From contig NC_081414.1 in the NCBI RefSeq assembly GCF_030272615.1, positions 825,930,896 to 825,994,895 of the forward strand: a stretch of 64,000 bases of DNA. The letters run 5' to 3'. This document shows positions 23,421-33,380 of the stretch, piece after piece; positions within the stretch are counted from its first letter, which is position 1, and every line of letters starts with the position of its first letter. A model generated the notes under the pieces. The model saw nothing but the letters and a program-made list of their open reading frames with translations, had not been told where the DNA came from and made no database searches. The position numbers were made by a program, and so were the translations under genes. Source of the DNA: Cryptomeria japonica. Lineage: Eukaryota > Streptophyta > Pinopsida > Cupressales > Cupressaceae.

Positions 23421-26400
23421 GTGTCCACCTTGAGAATAAAAGGACAAGATCCTTCTTGTGCGGTCACCACTCGTCGATCCAAAATAGTCTTGAAAGGAGC
23501 TCCTGCAGCTCCTCCTAAACCAACTCCTGCAAGTCAGTATAATCTTTTGGATCACCTAGGAAAAACACCTGCACAAATATCCATTCTAGAGTTGTTGAAA
23601 ATGTCTCCCATGCATCGTGCAGTCCTAGATAAAGCCTTGATTGAGTCCACTGTCCCGACAGATATTGATGTTGACCAATTTCAAGCACGGATTGGACATT
23701 TAGTTGTTTCCCAAAATGTCGCATTTTCTGATAGTGATATCTCACCTGACAAGCTTCCCCATAATGACCCTTTGCACCTAGAAGTCTTTGTCCACAATTG
23801 CAAAATCCGACGAGTCTTGATAGATGGCGGAGCAGGTCTTAATATCTGCACCTTGAGAGTGGTCATTGGCCACGGATATACAAAAAATGACATTGATGCT
23901 TTCAAAAGGATAACAATCAAAGCCTATGATGATGCTGAGCGCCCATCCAAAGGGATAATTGTATTGCCCATCCGAGTTGGTCCAGTGATGGAAAACACTT
24001 TCCTACAAGTCCTAGACCTTGATCTCCCTTATAATATGATTCTTGGCCGTCCATGGATCCATGCAATGAAAGCAGTTCCATCCACCTATCATCAATGTCT
24101 AAAATATCCTTACAATGGAACTGAGATAACAATTCCAGGAGATCCTAATCCATTTCAGTTCTATGCTACCTTAAGGGGTACTCCTCAGCAGCAAGTCCCA
24201 GTCAATAGAGAAGCCAAATCAGACAGTTATGTGGATCCCAATGCATTATTAGATGCTATCAAAGGAAAACTGAAGATACAAGACCAAGGGTGTGGAGAAT
24301 ATTCAATGGACCAAACATTCCTCATTGGGAATTTGCCGATGTCTCCAAAATCATATGGCAAACCGCATTTATTGCAAAAGGAACCCAAGGTCATTTTTCA
24401 ATATCAGCCTCCTACTACATTTGCAAGATGGGGAGAACTTGACAAAGAAACTGTAGATGATGATGTCATAGATTGGCTCTATAAGGATCCAACTGAAACC
24501 CCACCTGTCAAGTTGCCAGTGGAATTATATGGCAAAGGATTTACTATGCTGCAGAAGAAAGGATATGATGGCTGCAGTGGCTTAGGCTTGAAAAACAATG
24601 GAAGGATAGAACCCATCATACTGGAGAGGCGACCCCCAACTTTAGGGTTAGGTTTTGTACTGTTACGAATTGGATCCACATCTACCAAAAGGTCCACGTG
24701 TCGAAAAGGGCGTGATTCTGACGATGAAATAACACCTGAGGCTACCCAACTCGAGACTGATTCTAATGAATGGGAGTGGAGTTCTTTTTCTTCCAGCTCC
24801 TATGCCCTTGACAATATCTTCATTGACCCTGATAACTTGCCTATGGAGGATAAACATGAAATAATTCCTCTTCCTAAAACCTGTCCTCATGCTTGGATCG
24901 AGTCATTTTGGGATCCTAGCTCTGAATCCGACACAAGCAGTTCAGATAGTGACACCACAGACATTCACATTTTCACCATATCAGCCCTCTCTATCCTTAT
25001 AATCGATGATGACATGCCCCTCATATATCCCCAACTTATCCAATATGACCAACAAGAACCGCTCACGTTGGACTGTTTTCAGAATGACGAAGCAATTGCA
25101 GAGTTCCTGGGACTACGGGAAGGCATACCACAGGGTGATCACAAGGCAGGATTTGCTATTGACCTGGATTCAATGGCATATTTTGGGGAGTCAACTCCCT
25201 CTTCCAGTCATGAAAAAGAAAAAGAAAAAGAAAAAAATCAAAAGAATAGATCTTTGAGTGAAAACCATAAGGCGCTCTCTGATCATACAAAAGTAAAAAT
25301 AAAAGACGTACCTATGGGTGAAAACCTTTCTAAGGCGCCCAAAGGTGGAAGAGTGGACATACCCTTATCAATTCAGGACCAATCCACATTGATGGTAGAG
25401 ATGACCGAGGAAATCAATCTGGGAACACCTGATAACCCTAAGGTCATCCATTTTGCTGCCTCCTTGTCAAAACAAGAGAAGATTGATTTTATTAATTTCT
25501 TTCTTGAGAAGAAGATCAGCTTCACATGGTCCTATGTAGATATGCCTGGCCTTGATCCAGAATTGGTTCTTCATCATTTGCCACTAAAAGTGGATGCCAA
25601 GCCTGTCAAACAGAAACTTAGAAAGATGCATCCTCAGGTGGCTCTTTTGGTCAAAGTGGAATTAAAAAAATTGCTAGATGTGGGCTTCATCAGACCCATT
25701 GATTATGCAGACTGGATTTCAAATTTAGTGCCTGTTAGTAAAGTAACTGGGGGCATCAGAATCTGCACAGATTTTAGGGATCTCAATAAAGCATGCCCTA
25801 AAGATGATTTTCCATTGCCAAACATAGACATCATAGTGGACATGACGGCTGGCTATGAGATGCTTTCACTAATGGATGGTTTCTCCGGCTACAATCAAAT
25901 CCGTATTGCACCTGAAGATCAGCATAAGACCGCATTCACATGTGCTTGGGGCACCTATTACTGGAATGTGATGCCTTTCGGCCTCAAAAATGCCGGTGCT
26001 ACATATCAAAGAGCAATGATGATAATCTTCCATGATTTCATGCATACTTTGATGGAGGATTATGTTGATGACTTGTTATGCAAATCTGTTACCAGAGATA
26101 GTCATCTAGCCATCTTGGGCCCAATCTTTGATAGAATGGAGACTTACAAACTCAGGCTCAATCCAAAAAAGTGTGTCTTTGGTGTTACAGCTGGAAAGTT
26201 GCTTGGATACATTGTTTCTCACCGAGGCATTGAGGTCGATCCCGCAAAGGTCAAAGCAATAATGGATATGCCTCCACCTTCCAACCTCCAGCAATTACGA
26301 AGTCTGCAAGGAAAGCTCCAGTCAATCCGTCGTTTCATAGCTCAGTTGGCCGACAAATGTCACCCATTCCAACATCTACTGCACAAAGGTGTCGCTTTTA

Positions 26401-28682
26401 AATGGACTGAGCAATGTCAATCAGCTTTTCAAGCTCTCAAAGACTATTTGTTGTCGCCACCCATCCTAATGCCTCCTATTGAAGGAAAGCCATTTTTATT
26501 GTATATCTCTGCAACTGAAACAACATTAGGTGTTCTCTTGGCCCAACAAGATGAGAACGGCAAAGAAAGAGCTATTTACTATATCAGCCGGACACTGGTA
26601 GGCTATGGGCTAAATTATTCAACTATTGAGAGGGCATGCTTAGCAGTGGTATTTGCAACACAAAAGCTTCGACATTATATGCTAAGCCATCAAACATTGT
26701 TGATTGCCAAAATTGATCCTTTAAAATATTTGCTCAGTCGAGCAGCTTTGACAGGTCGCCTAGCTAAATGGGTCATGATTCTCAGTGAATTTGACATTGA
26801 GTATATGGAGCGAAAGGCGATAAAAGGACAAGTCATCGCAGATCAACTGGCAGATGCTCCTATTTCAGACGATCATCCCATGTTGACTGATTTCCCAGAT
26901 GAATCAGTCTTTGCTCTCACACCATCCAATGAATGGAAGTTATACTTTGATGGGTCCCACACCAAGTTTGGATCCGGTGCAGGCATTTTGTTTGTCACTC
27001 CTCAAGGTGATGCTATTCCAAAATCTTACAAAATAACTTTTCAATGTACCAATAACATTGCAGAGTACGAAGCATTGGTTACAGGACTTCGAGTGGCAGT
27101 CCACTGGAATATCAAGCATTTGCAAGTCTATGGAGATTCTCAATTAGTCATCCAACAAGTGAATGATGACTACGAAACAAAAGATGAAAAGCTTATTCCT
27201 TATAAGCACATGGTAGACTTCTTCAAGACAAAATTCACAGCTATCCATTTCAGTCAAGTTCCAAGAATACAAAACAAGTCAGCAGATGCAATGGCTACGA
27301 TTGCTTCCATGATAAATATGCCTCATAATATGGACAAGTGTGAATTCCTAGTCGAACAATTGCTAGTCCCCTCTTTTGACATTCCGATAGCTGATGTGAT
27401 GTGCATTCTTGTTGGTCCCAATTCCCCCTGGTACAATGACATATATCAGTATTTGAAATCCCAGACCTTACCACCTAACCTTTCCGCTAACCAACGCCGA
27501 GCCTTTATCCGACAGACAACCAAGTATGTCATCATCGCCGACACCCTTTACCACCGTTCTTTTGACCATACCCTCCTCAGGTGTTTGGATTCTGATGAAG
27601 CACAAACCGCTTTACACGAGGTTCACGATGGTATATGTGGGGGCCATTTCAATGGTCTTAGCTTAGCCAAAAAGTTGATTCGTGCTGGGTATTATTGGCC
27701 CACTTTGGAGAAGGATGTTCATGATTTTGTTAAAAAGTGCTACAAGTGCCAGATTCATGGAGATTATATTCATGCACCAGCTCAAGAGCTTCATTCTATT
27801 ATATCTCCATGGCCCTTTTCTCAGTGGGGATTGGATCTTATCGACAAGATTCAGCCAACATCTGCAAATGGACACAAGTTCATTATTACAGCTACAGAAT
27901 ATTTTACAAAATGGATTGAAGCCATCCCCATGACCTATATCACTAGTGTCCAAATTTCAAAATTCTTGCTAAATTATATCATATGCAGATATGGGGTTCC
28001 CCTTGCCATAGTCACAGATAATGGTCGACCCTTCAAGAATAAAGATGTTAAAGAACTTTGTGAAAAATTTCATATTCAACACCATTTTTCTAGCCCATAC
28101 TATCCACAGGGTAACGGTCAAGCTGAAGCATCAAATAAAACCATTATCAAGATCCTGAAGAAAGTTGTCAATGACGCTGGTCGAGATTGGCACGTACAGT
28201 TAAATCCAGCACTATGGGCCTATCGTACTTCTGTCCGCACACCTACTGGCGCCACACCTTATTCCTTGGTGTATGGTGCGGAAGCCATTTTACCCTTGGA
28301 AGTGGAGATTCCTTCCTTGCGAGTTTCTTTGCAGCACCTGATTGATGATGAGACACACAGAGTCTCTCGGCTGCATCAGCTTGAGATGTTAGATGAAAAG
28401 CGTCAAACAACTTTGACACATTTGCAAGCATATCAAAACTGTCTTCGTCGCTCTTATAATAAGAAAGTCAAAGGGCGACACTTCGAAGTGGGAGACCTGG
28501 TTTTAAAGGCAAATCCCAAGAATGCACAGTCTACTGACATCATCAAGGGCAAGTTTGAACCTAATTGGGTTGGGCCTTTCATAGTAACTACAGCCTATGG
28601 CTCGGAGGCATATCAGCTTGCGACTCCCGAAGGTGAACCTCTGTCTGATCCTATTAATAGAATGCATCTTTGCAAGTACTAG
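23421..28682 (+). CDS. B pol: protease, G-patch-like, reverse transcriptase, two RNase H domains, integrase
   Basis: Open for 1753 codons. The first codon is only where the frame opens (GTG); in A the same residues follow Gag without a break, so this was part of a Gag-Pol protein. Order by residue: retropepsin with VLIDGGAGLNI near 135 (DGG instead of DTG/DSG); G-patch-like GYDGCSGLGL near 375-395; acidic hinge; reverse transcriptase from about 730 with FRDLNKACPK and catalytic YVDD near 880; first RNase H (1020-1130) whose first acidic position appears lost (LLYISATETTLG); archaeal-type RNase H (1170-1300) with YFDGS, AEYEAL and GDSQLV; integrase with HH-CC zinc segment (1398-1450) and D, D, E in GLDLID, VTDNG and GQAEASNK. 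Dual RNase H is diagnostic of Tat. No disrupting stop seen. Confidence 0.95.
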   Translation: MSTLRIKGQDPSCAVTTRRSKIVLKGAPAAPPKPTPASQYNLLDHLGKTPAQISILELLKMSPMHRAVLDKALIESTVPTDIDVDQFQARIGHLVVSQNVAFSDSDISPDKLPHNDPLHLEVFVHNCKIRRVLIDGGAGLNICTLRVVIGHGYTKNDIDAFKRITIKAYDDAERPSKGIIVLPIRVGPVMENTFLQVLDLDLPYNMILGRPWIHAMKAVPSTYHQCLKYPYNGTEITIPGDPNPFQFYATLRGTPQQQVPVNREAKSDSYVDPNALLDAIKGKLKIQDQGCGEYSMDQTFLIGNLPMSPKSYGKPHLLQKEPKVIFQYQPPTTFARWGELDKETVDDDVIDWLYKDPTETPPVKLPVELYGKGFTMLQKKGYDGCSGLGLKNNGRIEPIILERRPPTLGLGFVLLRIGSTSTKRSTCRKGRDSDDEITPEATQLETDSNEWEWSSFSSSSYALDNIFIDPDNLPMEDKHEIIPLPKTCPHAWIESFWDPSSESDTSSSDSDTTDIHIFTISALSILIIDDDMPLIYPQLIQYDQQEPLTLDCFQNDEAIAEFLGLREGIPQGDHKAGFAIDLDSMAYFGESTPSSSHEKEKEKEKNQKNRSLSENHKALSDHTKVKIKDVPMGENLSKAPKGGRVDIPLSIQDQSTLMVEMTEEINLGTPDNPKVIHFAASLSKQEKIDFINFFLEKKISFTWSYVDMPGLDPELVLHHLPLKVDAKPVKQKLRKMHPQVALLVKVELKKLLDVGFIRPIDYADWISNLVPVSKVTGGIRICTDFRDLNKACPKDDFPLPNIDIIVDMTAGYEMLSLMDGFSGYNQIRIAPEDQHKTAFTCAWGTYYWNVMPFGLKNAGATYQRAMMIIFHDFMHTLMEDYVDDLLCKSVTRDSHLAILGPIFDRMETYKLRLNPKKCVFGVTAGKLLGYIVSHRGIEVDPAKVKAIMDMPPPSNLQQLRSLQGKLQSIRRFIAQLADKCHPFQHLLHKGVAFKWTEQCQSAFQALKDYLLSPPILMPPIEGKPFLLYISATETTLGVLLAQQDENGKERAIYYISRTLVGYGLNYSTIERACLAVVFATQKLRHYMLSHQTLLIAKIDPLKYLLSRAALTGRLAKWVMILSEFDIEYMERKAIKGQVIADQLADAPISDDHPMLTDFPDESVFALTPSNEWKLYFDGSHTKFGSGAGILFVTPQGDAIPKSYKITFQCTNNIAEYEALVTGLRVAVHWNIKHLQVYGDSQLVIQQVNDDYETKDEKLIPYKHMVDFFKTKFTAIHFSQVPRIQNKSADAMATIASMINMPHNMDKCEFLVEQLLVPSFDIPIADVMCILVGPNSPWYNDIYQYLKSQTLPPNLSANQRRAFIRQTTKYVIIADTLYHRSFDHTLLRCLDSDEAQTALHEVHDGICGGHFNGLSLAKKLIRAGYYWPTLEKDVHDFVKKCYKCQIHGDYIHAPAQELHSIISPWPFSQWGLDLIDKIQPTSANGHKFIITATEYFTKWIEAIPMTYITSVQISKFLLNYIICRYGVPLAIVTDNGRPFKNKDVKELCEKFHIQHHFSSPYYPQGNGQAEASNKTIIKILKKVVNDAGRDWHVQLNPALWAYRTSVRTPTGATPYSLVYGAEAILPLEVEIPSLRVSLQHLIDDETHRVSRLHQLEMLDEKRQTTLTHLQAYQNCLRRSYNKKVKGRHFEVGDLVLKANPKNAQSTDIIKGKFEPNWVGPFIVTTAYGSEAYQLATPEGEPLSDPINRMHLCKY

Positions 28683-28810
28683 GCATAGTTTGCTGTCAGA
28701 TTTTTCTTCAAATATGATCCTGAAAAAAATACAAAAAAATGAAAAAAGCAAAAAATACAAAAAAATGAAAAAAGAAAAAAAGAAAAAAGAGAAAAGAAAA
28801 AAATGAATGA

Positions 28811-28890
28811 TTCGCCCTCTAGTGAAAACCTGGCAAACAGGCGCTTTGGGCAAGTACCATGGTGAAAACCTGGCAATCAGGTGCCATGAG
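28811..28890 (+). repeat. paired CCTGGCAA-CAGG short hairpins after B pol
   Basis: GTGAAAACCTGGCAAACAGG and, about 45 bp later, GTGAAAACCTGGCAATCAGG. In each, CCTG and CAGG can pair around five bases. The pair is kept in A at about 41775-41845. Confidence 0.75.
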
Positions 28891-29114
28891 TAATGAGATT
28901 ATTGCTCTGTCATCTATCATGACTTCTAGCCATGCTTTCTCTCGGCTAGTTATCATGCTTATCTTTCACTCAACCCAATGTTTTATTCCAGGCCTGTTAT
29001 TGGTCAACATCACTGTCTTGCTTACTCCAGTGTCTTGTACATATGTTTTGGTCCTGGTTTATGTGTCTTTCAAGTGCGCATTGGGTGCTTTTCCCTCGTC
29101 ATGATCAATCACTA

Positions 29115-29420
29115 GAGCATAAAAATTGAAAAAAGTCCTGAAAAAAAGTCTTAAAAATTGAAAAAAGTCCTGAAAAAAGTCATAAAAATCCAAAAATGTC
29201 CTGAAAAAAAAGTCATAAAAATCCAAAAAAGTCCTGAAAAAAAAAAATCTCATAAAAATTGAAAAAAGTCCTGAAAAAAAAAAAGATCCAAAAAATCAAA
29301 TAATCTCCTGAAATAATCCAAAAAAAAAAAAATCAAATAATGTCCTGAAATAATCCAAAAAATTGAAAAATGTCCTGAAAAAAAGTCAAAAAATCAAATA
29401 AAGTCCTGAAAAAAAAGAAT
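29115..29420 (+). repeat. A-rich GTCCTGAAAAAA tandem array, B
   Basis: About nine irregular copies of GTCCTGAAAAAA separated by 15-30 bp of AAAAATTGAAAAA-like sequence. A carries a matching array at 42080-42350. Confidence 0.8.
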
Positions 29421-31033
29421 GAACACAAAAAAATTGTAAAACTCCAAAAACCAAAAACATGCATTTTTGCAATAAAGTATTCCCTTTATGCATCAACAGC
29501 TCACTGAGTATACATTCAACAACTCGCAATCCATTTCACGCTGTGCTTTAATGAAATCATGCGTTAATAGATGAACTCTTTCAATCAAATCAAACATTCA
29601 AACTGATCAAAAATTGTCATATCAATCGAACGTTACCATCAATATCATTTGTCCTTGTTCCTATTATCATGGGTCTTATACAGGGTGTGGTATACTCGAA
29701 ACCAGACTGTGTCCTGTCTTAGACGGGGTATCACATTTCCTGAAACCAGACAGCATGATCGTCCTATCAGCACGTTCAACTTTTGACAATGAAGATCAAG
29801 ATGTTTGTTTGATTTGCTTGAATTTGTGAGTCTTATCTTTTTATTAATTTATCTTTGGCTTCGATCATGTCCCTATGTTGCTCGATGATGTCACTGAGTG
29901 ATTTAGAGTGACCGGGATGGCTCATGGTCTCTTTCTTTGATTGTGATTGTTGCTTGTCTATGCTATGTCTGTCTTTTGCAAATAGGGTTGCATTTCAGCT
30001 CTGGCCTTCAATGCCACGATGCTACGCATCCATTTTTCTAAATAAAAATAAAGGTTCTCACCTACAAAGTGCATTACTGAAAGCAATTTTTTTTGTCATC
30101 TTTCACTGTCCTCTATCTCATTTCTTACTAACATTTCTTCCGTCTGGTCGGCTAGTCAGTTCGGTCTAGTGCTCCGATATCCAAGCACATATGATGCATC
30201 CTGCATCCATTTGGTTAGTACATTTGCATTCCATCACATATTACATCAAGCATTTTTCATTTCATAAATACATCAAAAAAATACATAAAAATGCATCCAT
30301 ACATGTTCATAAACTAGTGCATAAGTCATCCATACATGCAAAAAACATAAGTCATAACATATTGCATCCATCATATCGATGCATATCATATCACATATCA
30401 TAATAATGTCAGAGTACAAAATCAGACTGTCTGTCCTAAGTATGGCCCGCAGGCTGACTGCAAAATGTCAAACTACATAATGTCCACTGTCTATCATAAG
30501 GAATACGTGCCTCTGTCACTGGGTGCTCCCTCTGTCCTCCTCATCCCCGCAATGTCTCGTAAGCCCTCAAAATTCATGAAATCCAAAACATGGGTTTTTG
30601 AGATCCATACCGCTGCTCCTACGTCATCCGGTCGTCTGAATGTGCGTACATGTTCTCCAAGGTGATCCGCCATTGGAATGTTCGCCATCTATCTGCAAGT
30701 GTCCTTGTCCAGAGCAACAAATTCTCCTCTTTGTCTAGTGCAAATGAGCCATTTTCAACCTCTTGGTCTCATTTATAGCTCTTTGTCATTGCATAGATGG
30801 ACGTGCGTCCTCTCCATCTTATGTTGGTTGCGGTCTTGTGCACATTAAATTGATTGTCTGTCATGCATCTGATCTCCGATTGTCAGTCTGTTTGATCCTA
30901 TCATTTTTTATCGATCAATTGGCCTCTTTTCCGCATGTTTCCGGCCAATTCCTCGAGGGGGCATGCATATGTCATTATTATTGTCTGGGGCATTTAGTTA
31001 TTGTTCTTTGAAACAACGCTCAGAATCGCATTG

Positions 31034-31051
31034 TCTCAAAGAGGGGCAAAA
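31034..31051 (+). other. polypurine tract of element B
   Basis: TCTCAAAGAGGGGCAAAA directly precedes the 3' LTR start TGTAG. Identical core to the A tract at 46046-46059. Confidence 0.88.
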
Positions 31052-32578
31052 TGTAGACACCCAAAAATGGTCAACGCTTGCGAAGTCATACTTTAACAAT
31101 TGTGCATTGCCTCATTTTAGGTTTTTGCGTCGCATTAACATTTCTCCTATGTCACGCACTTGGTCTTTATCATTTGCGAACATCGAGTCATTCTTCTACA
31201 TTCTTCAATCATCTCGTCTTCAAATTTGGTCTTGTTGACAACATTATCTAGTCATGATTTTGATCAATCTTATCCTATCGCATCAATGTGCGTATTCAAT
31301 CTTATCATTCTGGACATCGTCAATCCTAACTAGGGTTTTGTCCTTCTATCAATCTTATCAATCGTATCATCAATCCTTCAATCTTGTCATTTTAACGATC
31401 GATTTGTCATCGATTGCTGTCATGTGCAATCTTGTCATTTTTGTGATCGATTTGTCATCAATCGTGGTCATTTCCAATCTTGTCGTCTTGCAATCTATTT
31501 TATCATCGATCCTCGTCCTCTTGTCAATTTTGTCATTTTGCGATTATTTCGCTATCGATCATTGTCTGTCTCAATTATGTCAATTTGGATCAATTTGTCA
31601 TTGTTCCTCGTCAATTGGCGCATTTTCTCAATCAAATCGTTTATCGCATTGGTCATTTATCAATTCAAAATCATGATATTGATTATCTTCAATCAAGACC
31701 TAATTGTCATTTTCGCATTTCTAATTCGTCTTCTAGGGTTTTATGATTTAGTCATTTAACCTAATTTGCCATTTCTTCCTCTAGGATTACTAAATTATTT
31801 ATTAATCCTAAGTCTTCTTATTACAATTAAATCTTTATTTAATTGGCTAATTATTCCTCTTTGTGAATTGATTAATAAATGAAAAATTATTAATTAATTC
31901 ACTAATTCCTAAATTCTAATTTCTATCAATTTCTAATTCCTAATTTGTCATCAATTTCAATTTCCTAATTTTTCAAATTTCTAATTCCTTTTCCCTCCTA
32001 ATTCATCTCCTAATTCTATGGGAGTGACATTTCAATTTGTCATGAAATTGTCATAATTGATAATCAATCAATTTGACATGGAATGTGTCATAATTTGTCA
32101 TCAATTATCAATCAATCAAATTGTGCATGGAAAGTGCATAATTTGTCATAATTGACATATTGATTTGCAATTTCCATTTGAATTGCATCATGCCAATCTT
32201 GTCATTTATCCAATTCTTCTATAAATTGGATAATTTTCTTCAATCAATCCCTTCATGAACCTCGAATTTCTATCAAACTACCGAACTTTCGTTTCTAGTA
32301 CTCTTGAGCTGTTTGCTTTCAATTGTGTGAGCACTTGTAGGTGAGATCCACAAACCCATTGAAGAGGAAAGAACAACAATGGAGCCGCATGGAAGAAGCA
32401 TCCGAATTGTTATATGGTTTGCATGACATTTTCTTTTAAATGCTTTGTTTTTGTGCCTCTATTGAATTTGCTTTGGAATTAGGTTCATTTGCAATGAGTG
32501 TTCTCTTTGATTATGTTGTCATGTCTTGTGTTTTGATCTACTTACTTGCTTGTGATGATTCCTAATTTCTACGCTACA
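31052..32578 (+). repeat. 3' LTR of element B
   Basis: 1527 bp, TGTAGACACC...ACGCTACA, followed by GAAAT (32579-32583). TATA box at 32220-32226. Confidence 0.95.
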
Positions 32579-32583
32579 GAAAT

Positions 32584-33380
32584 ATCTTGTCTTCTTTGCT
32601 TGTCAAAAGTTAAATTGTATCTCATTTCAAGAACAAGGTAAATTGATCCAACATAAGATTAAACACAAGAGACATTTATCCAACAAAAGTTCAACAAGGT
32701 TCAAAACACATCTTTAAACATGGTTGTCAAATATTGTTCAAAATCTTGTCTCAACATTCATGTCACTTACATTTAAGTTCATCCTAGGTTGCATTTTGCA
32801 AAGTCATTGTCAACTACCAAGGTTAGGTTTCACCTAAGTCATATTCCTTTGCATATGAATAAGAGTCATCCATTTGCATATGTCCTCTTGCATTAAAGTC
32901 ATATCATTGTCATACATTGCATACTTTAGGTCTCTTCATTTAGGTCATTATCATATCATATTAAGGTCACTTGCATAGTAATGTCCCTTTGCATATAGTG
33001 CCAAAATTAGGTTTTGTCATACTTGATTAATCCTAATCTTTGATAAACCCTAAGTCATTGTTAAGAAGTCTAGACCTTATCAAATCTTTTGTCCTTTTGT
33101 CATCAATATCATTTGGTCAAACCTAGCTTAGTATCCAAGCATATAGGGGAGACTTTGTCATTTGTCCTTTTGTCACTTACGTCCTTTTGTCCTTTAAGGT
33201 CTAGACATCATTCCAATTTCCTAAGGGTCCCTCTCTTAGATTTTCATTTCAAAAGTTTGTCAAAATCTTCAAAAGCAACCAAAAACATAGATTGCATGCT
33301 CATCTATATAGTTTGCATTTAGTTGCATATCATACATTATCTTTGAAAATTACAAAAAACATTGCATTTGCACAAGTGAC
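32584..33380 (+). other. 5' leader of element A, second part
   Basis: Resumes the A leader after B. It aligns with 19590-20445 of B, including TTTGCATAT and TTTTGTCATCAATATCATT stretches, and ends at the gag ATG. No coding potential. Confidence 0.75.

Larger units (their letters stand above)
28683..31033 (+). other. 3' region of element B, antisense gene deleted
   Basis: Non-coding. Contains A-rich repeats (28718-28805), the CCTGGCAA repeat pair, the GTCCTGAAAAAA array, and a stretch rich in CATCCATACAT (30190-30400). At about 30541-30556 sequence matching A 43481-43487 joins sequence matching A from about 45553, so roughly 2.06 kb containing the antisense gene is missing. Confidence 0.8.
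16800..32578 (+). mobile_element. element B: Tat-lineage Ty3/gypsy retrotransposon inside A
   Basis: LTRs of exactly 1527 bp (16800-18326, 31052-32578), flanked by GAAAT at 16795-16799 and 32579-32583. Joining the A flanks across one GAAAT gives a leader matching the B leader near 19585-19600. Same family as A: related LTRs, primer sequence, leader, gag and pol. Length 15,779 bp. It carries an uninterrupted pol of 1753 codons, but gag has six stops and a frameshifting deletion, and the antisense gene is deleted. LTRs differ at about 20-25 sites by eye, mostly CpG transitions. Confidence 0.95.

Noticed and set aside
25195-25260. Lysine-rich plus-strand frame within B pol
   Set aside because: Out-of-phase reading of the AAAGAAAAAG run in the pol hinge.
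28503-28876. Phe-rich minus-strand frames at 28503-28876 and 41560-41877, looking like membrane proteins
   Set aside because: They are translations of the poly(A)-rich repeats after pol on the opposite strand.
29115-29420. CRISPR-like array
   Set aside because: Irregular period, A-rich degenerate units and a plant nuclear setting; a tandem repeat in an untranslated region.
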